This document shows positions 8,353-16,915 of a DNA stretch of 64,000 nt, one piece after another. This DNA is from Diplocloster modestus. Lineage in GTDB: Bacteria; Bacillota; Clostridia; Lachnospirales; Lachnospiraceae. Within the stretch, counting starts at the first letter, position 1. Each line of letters starts with the position of its first letter. The notes beneath the pieces were generated by a model. That model ran no database searches, had not been told where the DNA came from, and saw only the letters and a program-made list of their open reading frames with translations. A program made the translations under genes and the position numbers. The stretch spans positions 1-64,000 of the forward strand of contig NZ_JAHQCX010000014.1 of assembly GCF_019042245.1 (NCBI RefSeq), read 5' to 3'.

Positions 8353-9147
8353 ATGATTCATGACAAAGCAATTCTGCTCCCTTTATTCGGCTCAACAGAT
8401 AAAAGTGCTATGGCACGGGTGCTGGAACCGTTAGAGAAAAGGCTTTGCACAGCCATACCGGGCTGCTATATATGCCATTGCCTGCTCAGCAGTTATATTC
8501 TGAAAAAATACCGGGCTTCCAACACTTCGGAAAACTCGTTGACCGAAGCTCTGGACCAGTTAGCGGAACTGGGCATCAGCCAATTGATCGTACAGCCCTT
8601 GCTCCTGACCACTGGAACCGGTTATGATCTGCTCCGATCCGGGTTGGAAATGTATCAAAGCCGCTTCCCCCATATCTCTCTGGGTAAGCCTATTCTGTGC
8701 GATGACTGGGATTATGCCGCACTGGCAGAGGCCGTCTGGCAGGAATTTCCTGCGCCGGCTGAAGATGAAGTGGTGCTGCTCATGGGACACGGCTCGGAGA
8801 CCGGCGATAACCATGTATACCATAGGTTAACAGAAGAATTTCTCTTAACCGGACACCCCAATATTTTCATCGGAACGATGCGTGACTGGAGCATGGCCAA
8901 AGCAACCGCAGAGCAATGGCAGCGGGATGGTTACCACAAAGTCCGGCTCCTGCCTTTTCTGCTGATAGCCGGGCGCCATGTAGCCCGGGATATGATCGGT
9001 TCCGATCCCTCCTCCTGGAAAAGCAGGCTTGAGGCCGCCGGTTTTCTGGTATCCTATACAGCCAAGGGCCTCGGGGAATATCCCTATGTTCAGGAGCAAA
9101 TCACGTCAAGCTGTATCCAGGCAGCTAAAAAATGGCCTTCCTTATAA
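8353..9147 (+). CDS. cbiK: Anaerobic sirohydrochlorin cobaltochelatase
   Basis: A 264-residue class II chelatase of the CbiK type that inserts cobalt, and in related enzymes also iron, into sirohydrochlorin. The two metal-binding histidine regions are LLMGHGSE and LLIAGRHVARDMIGSD; the N-terminus ILLPLFGSTDKSA fits the family. It starts after CGGAGG and is transcribed away from hemA. No dedicated siroheme ferrochelatase is visible, so it may supply siroheme for the AsrC protein encoded 11 kb away (inference). An intrinsic terminator follows. Confidence 0.92.
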   Translation: MIHDKAILLPLFGSTDKSAMARVLEPLEKRLCTAIPGCYICHCLLSSYILKKYRASNTSENSLTEALDQLAELGISQLIVQPLLLTTGTGYDLLRSGLEMYQSRFPHISLGKPILCDDWDYAALAEAVWQEFPAPAEDEVVLLMGHGSETGDNHVYHRLTEEFLLTGHPNIFIGTMRDWSMAKATAEQWQRDGYHKVRLLPFLLIAGRHVARDMIGSDPSSWKSRLEAAGFLVSYTAKGLGEYPYVQEQITSSCIQAAKKWPSL

Positions 9148-9195
9148 TTATTTTACCATTTGGGAAGTGTTAAAGAAATAACGCACGTTAGATTT

Positions 9196-9224
9196 GAGAG
9201 GTATCCGGCACCTCTCATTTTTTT
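9196..9224 (+). terminator. Terminator of cbiK
   Basis: GAGAGGT, a 7-base loop, ACCTCTC, then ATTTTTTTT. The sequence CCGGCACCTCTCATTTT is repeated directly downstream, so the second half looks duplicated. It lies about 50 bases after the cbiK stop. Confidence 0.8.
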
Positions 9225-9464
9225 CCGGCACCTCTCATTTTACCATTGGATTTTTGATTTATTTTATGTTATATTAGATACAATCTTTAAAATCTTGTCA
9301 TTTGTCTTAACTACAATTATCCCCAAATAAAAATCCAACCTGTACAACAAACCACAAGTTTCACTCTATTTGGCATTAAGGATAGGGATTACTTTTACTA
9401 TATTCAATCAGGCTGCCGAGGGACGGGCTCCACCCGCTTCATTAATCTAAGGGGGGTGGTTCTC

Positions 9465-9547
9465 ATGAGTACATATGAGGAATTTATATGATCATAATAT
9501 CTATTACATCCTTAATAACCATTCTGAATTATACACATAAAAAATAG
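9465..9547 (+). pseudogene. Frameshifted holin-like type I toxin (copy 1)
   Basis: This is a third, diverged copy of the 27-residue toxin gene at 19555 and 19905. ATG 9465 is preceded by the same AAGGGGGGTGG ribosome site and starts MSTYEEF. Two extra bases (AT) near 9486-9488 bring a TGA at 9489-9491, ending the peptide after eight residues. In the shifted frame the remaining codons still encode a hydrophobic stretch ending NYTHKK and stop at the equivalent TAG, so the indel looks recent relative to the substitutions. The antisense RNA module opposite it is intact. Confidence 0.75.
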
Positions 9548-9635
9548 CCGTCCTGCTCCAGTAAAGTACGAACGGCTATTTAGTAATACTTAAACCGAAG
9601 CAGGTGAGCGGCACTCACCTTTCGGCTGTCTTATT
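9538..9635 (-). ncRNA. Antisense RNA antitoxin of the inactivated copy 1
   Basis: The minus-strand promoter is consensus: TTGACA at 9670-9665, 17-base spacer, TATAAT at 9647-9642. The expected start is near 9635. The transcript ends at a 10-bp stem (9572-9581 with 9542-9551) followed by TTTTTT. The RNA of about 98 nt overlaps the 3' end of the toxin remnant, the RatA/TxpA-type arrangement. The ends are inferred from promoter and terminator positions. Confidence 0.7.
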
Positions 9636-9725
9636 GAGTATATTATAAGCAATCACAGTACGATTGTCAATGAATGACTCCGACTAATCTGTCCAATTTT
9701 ACAATACCGCCGCTTCCCCCATGAA

Positions 9726-10679
9726 TTAAACAGTAAGTTTCTTCCGCCGCCCCGACCGTCTCGTCCCCAAAGCCGCCGTACGGCGTCCACGCAGTTTAGA
9801 AACAATCAGCACCAGAATCACTGCCCCATAAGGGATACACGACAGCAGCTGAGTCGGCAGCCCAAACGAGGTAAGCGTCAGATAAAGCGCGTCCGTATAG
9901 GCAAACAGGAATGCCACAATACTGGTTTTTATAGGATTTCCCCCTCCCACCAGAACGGCAGCCAGGCACAAAAACCCACGCCCGGAAGTCATATTCTCTG
10001 TAAACATAGATACCCCGGACAGCGGAATAACAGATCCCGCCAGCCCGCAGCATGCGCACATGATGATCAGCGCAGTCCACTTATACCTTCGGATATTTGT
10101 TCCGGCCGTCTGCGCTGCCGTGGCATTCATCCCCACGCCCCGCAGCCGCAGTCCGAAAGGTGTTTTATACATGACCACATAGGCAGCTCCTGCCAGAATA
10201 AAGGCCAGATACACCGGACCAATTTTATTATTCAGCACCTCATTCAGCACCGGGACCCGGTTCAGAAATGGTATCGATACGGTCTGGTAACTGATGATAT
10301 CCGGGCTGATAAAAGAACCCCTCACCTGAAAGATCGTAACCAACAGCAGGGTCGTAACCGCCCAGGCCCCATAGATCAGGGCGATACTCACGATCATCCC
10401 GTTCGCCTGGAACCGGAAAACCAGGATTCCGAACAGGATTCCCACAAGAATACTTACCGCCACTGCAATCAGGGAACCCACTACTGCGCTGCCGCTCACA
10501 TAACTGCCCCATGTGGCAAAAAAGGCCGCAATAAGCATAAAGCACTCATAAGCCAGCACGAAAGTTCCCGATTTTTCCGTAAAGCATCCTCCGACAGAAC
10601 CGATGATCAACGGCGCCGCAATCCGAACGGCTCCCGCAAATACTACCGGACTGATGACTGCAAGTAATATCTCCTGCAT
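9726..10679 (-). CDS. Nucleoside ABC transporter permease, second subunit
   Basis: A 317-residue multi-pass permease of the BPD_transp_2 family, with about eight or nine hydrophobic segments. It has the family pattern G-X-E-K-S/G near residues 30-40 (GCFTEKSGTFVLAYECFML), LRGVGMNATAAQTAGTNIRRYK in the cytoplasmic loop, and a basic C-terminus. It resembles YufQ/NupQ of the B. subtilis guanosine importer. It directly abuts the first permease gene and ends the operon bmpA-ATPase-permease-permease. Import of a nucleoside or related molecule is inferred from family; the substrate is not proven. Confidence 0.88.
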   Translation of the reverse strand: MQEILLAVISPVVFAGAVRIAAPLIIGSVGGCFTEKSGTFVLAYECFMLIAAFFATWGSYVSGSAVVGSLIAVAVSILVGILFGILVFRFQANGMIVSIALIYGAWAVTTLLLVTIFQVRGSFISPDIISYQTVSIPFLNRVPVLNEVLNNKIGPVYLAFILAGAAYVVMYKTPFGLRLRGVGMNATAAQTAGTNIRRYKWTALIIMCACCGLAGSVIPLSGVSMFTENMTSGRGFLCLAAVLVGGGNPIKTSIVAFLFAYTDALYLTLTSFGLPTQLLSCIPYGAVILVLIVSKLRGRRTAALGTRRSGRRKKLTV

Positions 10680-11765
10680 TTATCCCGCCTCCCTGCTTCT
10701 CATGTATTTCCCCCGCATATGGTCAAACAACGCCTTATAATCGATCGCCGCGAACAGGACAAACAGCATCTGAATGATGTTAACCGTCAGCTTATTCAGG
10801 CTGGTCATTCTCTCCATCTGCAGTGAGCCGGCCCGCAGAGCCCCCCATAAGAAGGATACGACGACAATTGCGATGGGATTTTGTCTGGCAATATAGGCAA
10901 TCAGAATGCCGTCCCATCCCATATTAGTAATAAACTTCGCCGTAAAACTGCCGTAAGAACCGCTCATCTCGATTCCGCCGCATAATCCGGAGATAAATCC
11001 CGACATAAGGAATATCCCCAGAAAGGTCCTGGCCACCGGAATGCCATAGGCCCGGGCAAACCGAATATTTTCCCCCACCTGTTTTAGCTCATACCCTTTT
11101 ACGGTATAGCGGTAAAACAGATAGACCAGAACGGCCACCAGGAGAGCAAACACGATGCCAAGACTTGCGGAACTGCCCTGAATCAGTCCAGGCAGCCTTG
11201 CGGAAGCGGCCATCGGCGGAGTGGAGATCGCATTTGATCCGTCGCTTCCCCTTCCGCCCATGATCCACCACATGGTGATATATTCCGTCAGCAAAACAGC
11301 AATAAAATTAAACATTAATGTGCTGATCAATTCATCCACCCGGAAGATCAGTTTCAGCATTGCGGGCAGAAGCGCATACAGCATTCCTGCCGCCCCGGAT
11401 GCCAGCAGGCAGACGATTACATGCACTCCCGGCGGAAGCTTAAACGCATAGCCCAGCACCGCGGCTGTCAGCGCTCCAAAATAGATCTGCCCCTCCAGCC
11501 CCAGGTTGTTTACACCGGACTTGAACGCGACTGCAGCCGCGATAGCGGTCAAAATGCAGGGCATTGTGTGGCGCAGTGTGTTTCCGATATTGATCTTCGA
11601 TCCGAAAGCGCCTTTTAGGATTTCTGCAAATGCCGTTCCCGGGTTTTCCCCCTGAACAGCGATTAATACTGTGCCGATGAGTAATACGGCCAGGAGGGCT
11701 GCCGCATATCGGATCAAATTGGACTCCGCTTCCTCATTGATTTTCCATTTCTTTTTCATCCGCAT
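10680..11765 (-). CDS. Nucleoside ABC transporter permease, first subunit
   Basis: A 361-residue inner-membrane permease of the YufP/NupP type. A short basic N-terminus is followed by a membrane helix (LIRYAAALLAVLLIGTVLIAV). Next come FGSKINIGNTLRHTMPCILTAIAAAVAFKSGVNNLGLEGQIYFGA, typical of BMP-linked permeases, and several further helices. The start overlaps the ATPase gene by about 30 bases; the ATG at 11759 (MKKKWK) is an equally plausible start. It would form the heterodimeric channel with the next gene product. Confidence 0.88.
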   Translation of the reverse strand: MRMKKKWKINEEAESNLIRYAAALLAVLLIGTVLIAVQGENPGTAFAEILKGAFGSKINIGNTLRHTMPCILTAIAAAVAFKSGVNNLGLEGQIYFGALTAAVLGYAFKLPPGVHVIVCLLASGAAGMLYALLPAMLKLIFRVDELISTLMFNFIAVLLTEYITMWWIMGGRGSDGSNAISTPPMAASARLPGLIQGSSASLGIVFALLVAVLVYLFYRYTVKGYELKQVGENIRFARAYGIPVARTFLGIFLMSGFISGLCGGIEMSGSYGSFTAKFITNMGWDGILIAYIARQNPIAIVVVSFLWGALRAGSLQMERMTSLNKLTVNIIQMLFVLFAAIDYKALFDHMRGKYMRSREAG

Positions 11766-13281
11766 CCCCTCCTCTGGTCATCAACAGCCCGATCTCTTCC
11801 TCTTTCAGTTCTCCATGGACGCCGCCGTACTCCAGTGTGCCATTGTACATAACAAAAATTCTGTCCGACAGCTGCATCACTTCATTTAATTCGTGGCTGA
11901 TCAGCAGGATTCCGGCACCTGCAGCCGCAATGCGCAGTATCTTTTCCCAAATAAATTCAATCGCCCCCACATCGATCCCTCTGGTAGGGTCCTCTATGAC
12001 CAGCAGCTTATCACAAAGAGTAATCTCCCTGCCGACCACCAGTTTCTGAATATTTCCACCCGACAGGTTTATCACCTTTTCATGGATTCCCTTCGTTTTT
12101 ACCGAATATTCGCGTATGATCTGATTCGTAAAATCCTCCGCCAGCTTCCTGTCCAGCAGATATTTCCTGGGGAATCCCCGCACGGTCTGATACCCCATCA
12201 CAGCGCTTTCCCATACGCTGCCCGCCTTATTTACCCCCTCTTTCATCCGGTCCTGAGGGATATAGCCCACTCCCATCTTTTTGCGTTCCCGCACACTTTT
12301 TTCCTGTGCCTCGATTCCCGCGATGCGGATCCTGCTTTCTTTTTCCACCCGGGTAAGACCCACGACCGCCCCGGCCAGCTGCTGCTGGCCGGACCCGGCG
12401 ATCCCTGCGATACCGACGATCTCTCCGCTTCGGACTTCCAGGTTCAGATTTTTCAGGCGTTGGACCCCATTTTCCTTTACGGACACATTCTGAAGCTGCA
12501 GCACTGGAGATTTTATCCTGCTATTTAACTTATGGGCCTGTAAGATGACTTCCCGGCCTACCATGAGGTTCGCCAGCTGCTCTTCCGTCACCTCATCCGG
12601 AAGCACATTCCCAGTTACCTTCCCATTCTTTAATACTGTAATCTCATCGGCAACCTCAAATACTTCTCTGAGCTTATGGGTGATCATCAGTATCGTCTTG
12701 CCGATCGCTTTCAAAAACCGGATCGCCTCAAAAAGGCCCTGTATCCCCTGGGGCGTAAGTACGGAAGTGGGTTCATCCAGGATCAGGATGTCAGCGCCGC
12801 GATACAGGACTTTTACGATCTCCACCTGCTGCAGAACCGCCACCGGAAGGGTGTCCGCTCTGGCATCCAGCGGAATGTTAAAGTGATAGTCCCGGCATAT
12901 TTCTTCTATTCTCATCCGTGCTTTCGTGCGGTTCAGAAATATTCCCCACTTCTTCTCCTCGAATCCCATCATGATATTATCCAGGACCGACAGGTCACCG
13001 AACACCATGAATTCCTGGTACACCATGCCGATTCCATGTCTGGTGGCATCCATCGGATCTTTGAACCGGATTCTTTTCCCATTCAGCAGGATCTCTCCTC
13101 CATCCGGCTCATAAAGATCCGTGATAATGTTCATCAGGGTGCTTTTACCTGCTCCGTTTTCCCCTATTACAGCGTGTACACTCCCCCGCCTTACCCGCAG
13201 GTTTATATTATCATTTGCGACAAGTGTGCCAAATGTTTTTCTGATATTCTTTAATTCCAATACATAATCCGTTTCTGCCAT
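11734..13281 (-). CDS. Nucleoside ABC transporter ATP-binding protein (two ABC domains)
   Basis: A 515-residue tandem ATPase of the sugar/nucleoside importer class (RbsA/YufO type). Domain 1 (about 5-240) has Walker A GENGAGKST and Walker B ILILDEPTS. Domain 2 (about 260-500) has Walker A-like GIAGSGQQQL, the signature LSGGNIQKLVVGRE and LLVIEDPTRGIDVGA. The glycine-rich loop of domain 2 lacks the usual lysine, and domain 1 has LPVAVLQQVE instead of LSGGQ; both are common asymmetries in this subfamily. It follows bmpA after about 90 bases containing a repeated hairpin leader. Confidence 0.93.
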   Translation of the reverse strand: MAETDYVLELKNIRKTFGTLVANDNINLRVRRGSVHAVIGENGAGKSTLMNIITDLYEPDGGEILLNGKRIRFKDPMDATRHGIGMVYQEFMVFGDLSVLDNIMMGFEEKKWGIFLNRTKARMRIEEICRDYHFNIPLDARADTLPVAVLQQVEIVKVLYRGADILILDEPTSVLTPQGIQGLFEAIRFLKAIGKTILMITHKLREVFEVADEITVLKNGKVTGNVLPDEVTEEQLANLMVGREVILQAHKLNSRIKSPVLQLQNVSVKENGVQRLKNLNLEVRSGEIVGIAGIAGSGQQQLAGAVVGLTRVEKESRIRIAGIEAQEKSVRERKKMGVGYIPQDRMKEGVNKAGSVWESAVMGYQTVRGFPRKYLLDRKLAEDFTNQIIREYSVKTKGIHEKVINLSGGNIQKLVVGREITLCDKLLVIEDPTRGIDVGAIEFIWEKILRIAAAGAGILLISHELNEVMQLSDRIFVMYNGTLEYGGVHGELKEEEIGLLMTRGGDADEKEMENQ

Positions 13282-13305
13282 ACAGATCTGATCCCTTCCT
13301 TTTCA

Positions 13306-13364
13306 CCTCCATACGTGCGTTTTCCCGCACATACAGGTATGGATGAACATCTTTTTGTTCAGCC
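13306..13364 (-). repeat. Two-hairpin leader element, copy upstream of the ABC ATPase gene
   Basis: Read on the minus strand: hairpin GGCTGAAC/GTTCATCC (13364-13341), the core ATACCTGTAT (13340-13331), hairpin GTGCG/CGCAC (13330-13315), then ATGGAGG. The same order recurs before the Crp/Fnr gene (28476-28533), and a related form precedes trxA, metK and the gene at 36744. Here it occupies the bmpA-ATPase junction. Confidence 0.6.
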
Positions 13365-13369
13365 TTCAC

Positions 13370-14410
13370 TTAATATTCCAGGCGGTACTCTTCAAAATTC
13401 TTGTATACATCCACCTTACCGGTTGAGATATCCTCAACCAATTGTTTTACTTCCTTTTGAAGTTCTTCCGGGATATTCTGCAGATCTCTTTCGTCATAGA
13501 CAGCGCCACCGGCTGCGATATTAAAGTCCATCTGTTTGGGCAGTTCTTTTCCCTCTTTATAATCCAGAGCCACCTGCGTTACCGCCACATCCATGGGTTT
13601 AATCGCCGACCAGAACACACAAGGGTCCAGATCGCCCTGCCAGTCATCCACACCGATGCATTTGATACCGCCTTCCGAACAGGCCTTAATGACTCCCGGG
13701 CCAGCCAGATAACAGGACTGGTATATGATATCCACCGGATAATTGGCGATCATCGCACTTCCCGCTTCCTGGCCTTTGGTGGGATCCAGATAATCCCCCG
13801 TGAAAGAATAGACCACCTCCACTTCCGGATCGCCATAAGCGGCCCCGGCGATATATCCATCCCGGAAACGCCTGATCTTCAAGACATCTGTGTGGCCGAT
13901 CCATCCGATGGTCTTTGTCTGTGTCATTTTCGACGCCACAAACCCGGCCACAAAGGAGGATTCAAACGGATCAACCGACACCGAAGTACAGTTTGGTTTG
14001 TCGTGATCCACATAGGTATCCAGCAAAAACATATGGGTATTGGGATAATTCTTATAGATCTCGTCTGCCAGATTAAGGGCCGCCTGACTCACATTGTCTT
14101 CCCAGGTCATGATCACCTGATAGCCTTCCGACGCCATGGAACGGATGTCATCTGCAAATTCCGAGTTATCCGTTGCCTCGATGCACTTGATCTCCCATCC
14201 TTCCTGTTCCAGATTCTGGAATCCTTTCCAGATCAAATCCACGAAATCATTTCCCAGATTTCCATCGGTGATAAAACACGCTTTATAGGTTTCACCCGGA
14301 GAACCCCCGCGATCAGCAGCAGACTCCTCCTTTTTTCCACATCCCGTCATCAGCATCGTGAATACAACAATCACCACGAAAACCGCCATCCATTTTTGTA
14401 AGCTTCGCAT
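13370..14410 (-). CDS. BMP-family nucleoside-binding lipoprotein
   Basis: A 346-residue substrate-binding lipoprotein of the BMP/Med family. The ATG at 14410 follows GGAGAAAGGAG; the longer frame from 14434 would need TTG. A basic start and hydrophobic helix end in the lipobox LMTGC, with the acylated cysteine near residue 24. Family motifs are DGNLGNDFVDLIWKGFQNLE, FVAGFVASKMTQTKTIGWIGH and RFRDGYIAGAAYG. It is first in the importer operon and divergent from the HxlR-sirtuin gene. Known relatives bind purine nucleosides; the ligand here could be a nucleoside released from ADP-ribose or NAD (inference). Confidence 0.92.
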   Translation of the reverse strand: MRSLQKWMAVFVVIVVFTMLMTGCGKKEESAADRGGSPGETYKACFITDGNLGNDFVDLIWKGFQNLEQEGWEIKCIEATDNSEFADDIRSMASEGYQVIMTWEDNVSQAALNLADEIYKNYPNTHMFLLDTYVDHDKPNCTSVSVDPFESSFVAGFVASKMTQTKTIGWIGHTDVLKIRRFRDGYIAGAAYGDPEVEVVYSFTGDYLDPTKGQEAGSAMIANYPVDIIYQSCYLAGPGVIKACSEGGIKCIGVDDWQGDLDPCVFWSAIKPMDVAVTQVALDYKEGKELPKQMDFNIAAGGAVYDERDLQNIPEELQKEVKQLVEDISTGKVDVYKNFEEYRLEY

Positions 14411-14509
14411 AACTTCTTCTCCTTTCTCCTTCAATTCACTGGTAATTATTTCCTTTTTTCTTTTTTATTCTTCGAAGAATTTATTGCTTTTTCACAAAGC
14501 ATCACTGAT

Positions 14510-14570
14510 AATTTAAATATAAGTGAATGCCTGGTCAAAGTAAATTAAGCACTTTGATGTGGGTAGTTAC
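14510..14570 (-). promoter_or_regulatory. bmpA promoter with conserved upstream motif
   Basis: Minus-strand promoter TTGACC (14538-14533), 17-base spacer, TAAATT (14515-14510). Just upstream, read on the plus strand, is TAAGCACTTTGA (14546-14557), six bases, TAGTTAC (14564-14570). The same motif with the same 6-base gap and the same orientation precedes the ADP-ribosylglycohydrolase operon at 19087-19111. TCAAAGT/ACTTTGA (14535-14541 and 14551-14557) also forms a perfect dyad. It is a candidate binding site for the adjacent HxlR-domain protein. Confidence 0.65.
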
Positions 14571-14660
14571 TTTTATGAAACTTCTTTCATTAGGGGAACA
14601 CGCTTTGCTATAATATTTGTCAAAGCAGCAACTGTGGCTATAGGATAAGGAGGCATAACT

Positions 14661-15959
14661 ATGAGCTATCATGAGACTACTTCTACAGATCCGTTAACCG
14701 GTATGATTCAATTAATCGGCGGACGTTGGAAACTGATGATTATGCGGGAACTGACGGCAGGTCCCAGACGTTTCGGCGACCTCAGGCGTTCCCTGGGTGA
14801 CATCTCCCAGAAAGTCCTGACAGATGCTCTGCGCACCATGGAGGAAGATGGCCTGATCCACCGTGTTGTTTATCCGGAAGTCACATTGCACGTGGAATAC
14901 TCTCTGACCGCCTTAGGCTATGAGATGACCGCCCTGCTGCGGACTATGACCAGCTGTTACGCAAACTATATCACCACCGTTGAGAACATAGAGCGCTCAC
15001 CCAGACAAGCGGAAGCCGCCGCCTTTTACAAGACGTCATCGGCCGCCGTCACCGTGGATCTGCCGGATTACAAGACCCGTATCCAAACAGCCAAAGCGCT
15101 TATGGCGGAAGCGGACTATATCATCGCGGGGACAGGCTCCGGGATCAATGTGGCATCCAATATAAATTTATTCGACAAAAAGACCGCAAAACGCTTGTTT
15201 CCGGCCTACTATGAACAGGGATTTAATTGTATTGACGATATGATAAACGCATTTTCACAGATATCGCCGGAAAATGAACTGGCCTACTGGGATTTCTGGT
15301 CCGAATACCTCTGGGAATTCCGTTACCGGCATCCGGCATCCCAGGCTCATCTGGACCTGTTTCATATTCTGAAGGACAAGTCCCACTTCGTGGTTTCTTC
15401 CAATGCCGACGGCCAGTTGGAAAAGACGGGGCTGGATCTGAAACATATCTATCTGCCTTTGGGTAGTTATTCTTATCTGCAATGTGCATTTCCCTGTGAA
15501 GAAAAAGTCTATGATGCACAGCCCTATATTGAAAAAATATTGGCGGATACCGACAGTGGAATCGGCATCCGCCCGGAAAGTATCCCCCGCTGCCCATCCT
15601 GCGGAGACTATCTGGTCCCCAATCATTACCGCTGCAGAAATGTGTCACTGGCCAGTGCCGACCGTCTGGCACACCGGAAGGATTTTCTGAACTTTTTGAA
15701 CCATTCTCTTGGAAAAAGAGTGGTGTTTTTGGAAATCGGTTCCGGCTTTCGGCTGCAAAATATCATACGCAGGCCTTTCGAGGATTTTACACGCAAAAAT
15801 GAGCGGGCCTGTCTCATCCGTATCAATTCCAAATTCCCACAGATTACCGACGAACGTCTCTTGGAACACGCTTTATCCTTCGGTGAAAATGAGGCAGAAG
15901 TGCTTCACGATCTGGCATATGAAGGTCCGCTTAACCCAACAGACAATGCTCACCCATAA
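14661..15959 (+). CDS. HxlR winged-helix regulator fused to a sirtuin-like (SirTM-type) domain
   Basis: A 432-residue fusion. Residues 9-105 are an HxlR DNA-binding domain (MIQLIGGRWKLMIMREL, then RFGDLRRSLGDISQKVLTDALR). Residues about 135-425 match the SirTM branch of sirtuins: GTGSG nucleotide loop (157-161), SSNAD (246-250) and CPSC (311-314). Against the SirTM protein at 30615, whose TQGDYG carries the catalytic-position glutamine (Gln134), this protein has Leu267 in PLGSYS. Deacylase or ADP-ribosyltransferase activity is therefore unlikely. The N-terminal redox cysteine common in HxlR proteins is also absent. I infer a transcription factor sensing NAD, ADP-ribose or a relative. Start ATG follows AAGGAGG. 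Confidence 0.85.
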   Translation: MSYHETTSTDPLTGMIQLIGGRWKLMIMRELTAGPRRFGDLRRSLGDISQKVLTDALRTMEEDGLIHRVVYPEVTLHVEYSLTALGYEMTALLRTMTSCYANYITTVENIERSPRQAEAAAFYKTSSAAVTVDLPDYKTRIQTAKALMAEADYIIAGTGSGINVASNINLFDKKTAKRLFPAYYEQGFNCIDDMINAFSQISPENELAYWDFWSEYLWEFRYRHPASQAHLDLFHILKDKSHFVVSSNADGQLEKTGLDLKHIYLPLGSYSYLQCAFPCEEKVYDAQPYIEKILADTDSGIGIRPESIPRCPSCGDYLVPNHYRCRNVSLASADRLAHRKDFLNFLNHSLGKRVVFLEIGSGFRLQNIIRRPFEDFTRKNERACLIRINSKFPQITDERLLEHALSFGENEAEVLHDLAYEGPLNPTDNAHP

Positions 15960-16857
15960 ACTGGCGGATGATAGATTCCGATACGGCTCCGCCCCGGGGC
16001 CCTTCCTGGGTCACACAATAATTCGCAGCGGCTGTGGCGAACAATCCCGTCTCCTTAACCGTCCAATGTTTCTGCATTCCATACAGGAATGCCGCATTAA
16101 AGGTATCACCCGCTCCGTTCGTGTCCCTCACCCGGATGTCGTAGACAGGGATTCTCAGATCCTCATTCCTGGTTTTTATCCGGCATCCGTTCCCGCCCAG
16201 GGTGACAACTATGATCTTAACTCCCTTATTCAGCAAATATTCCAGATACTCCTCCTCTTCCAGATCTCCTCTGTTTTGCAGGAAACCGAACTGATTAAAA
16301 AAGAGAATATCCGCCGCTTCCAGAAACCTCCTCTGCTCCGTGGATTCGCAGATAAACTCCACGTCCAGCGCGATCCTGGCCCCATGGCGCTTAAAATCAT
16401 CAAACGCGGCCATCGTATCCGGGATGATATATTCCGCACCCAGCATGGTATATATTACGGATGCATTCCGGAACAACTCCGCCTGTTCAGGCCCAAGAGC
16501 CATAACCGGCTTGCGTGGCATCGCGCAAAGAATCGTCTTTTCTTCTCCGGTCACGATAATCAGACATTTGGAATCTATTTTTTCTTCTGTAAAATTTACA
16601 AAGCTTGTGTCAATGCCGTACTGTTCCATATCCTGCAGCAGGAATTCGTTCACCTCACTGCGGCTTAACACATCGTAAAAAAAGACCCGGCCTCCCAGTG
16701 CACCGCAGACCGACGAAGCGTTGGCCACACTCCCTCCGGGAGTGCGGCCTGCCGGTGTAAGCATTGCTTTGTCACCCATCTGCGGCCAGCGGGCTGCTGT
16801 ATAATATTCGTCCATGTGGAGTACGCTGATTGTAACGATATAACTATTCTGAATCAT
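15931..16857 (-). CDS. PfkB-family carbohydrate/nucleoside kinase
   Basis: A 308-residue ribokinase-fold kinase. It has the N-terminal glycine pair region TPGGSVANASSVCGALGG and the C-terminal anion-hole and catalytic-base motif DTNGAGDTFNAAFLYG. The substrate (sugar, nucleoside or other) cannot be read from sequence. It is the last gene of the operon with two ADP-ribosylglycohydrolases, 58 bases after the second, so phosphorylation of a released ribose or nucleoside is a reasonable inference. Its 3' end overlaps the convergent HxlR-sirtuin gene by 29 bases. Confidence 0.88.
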   Translation of the reverse strand: MIQNSYIVTISVLHMDEYYTAARWPQMGDKAMLTPAGRTPGGSVANASSVCGALGGRVFFYDVLSRSEVNEFLLQDMEQYGIDTSFVNFTEEKIDSKCLIIVTGEEKTILCAMPRKPVMALGPEQAELFRNASVIYTMLGAEYIIPDTMAAFDDFKRHGARIALDVEFICESTEQRRFLEAADILFFNQFGFLQNRGDLEEEEYLEYLLNKGVKIIVVTLGGNGCRIKTRNEDLRIPVYDIRVRDTNGAGDTFNAAFLYGMQKHWTVKETGLFATAAANYCVTQEGPRGGAVSESIIRQFMGEHCLLG

Positions 16858-16915
16858 ATCTGCACCTTCTCTTTTCGGCTATGCTTATAACGAACGTTTG
16901 CACTTACCATCTGTA

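Noticed and set aside
14661..15959. Active sirtuin deacylase
   Set aside because: The catalytic histidine, or the glutamine of SirTM, is leucine in this protein, so a sensor role fits better.
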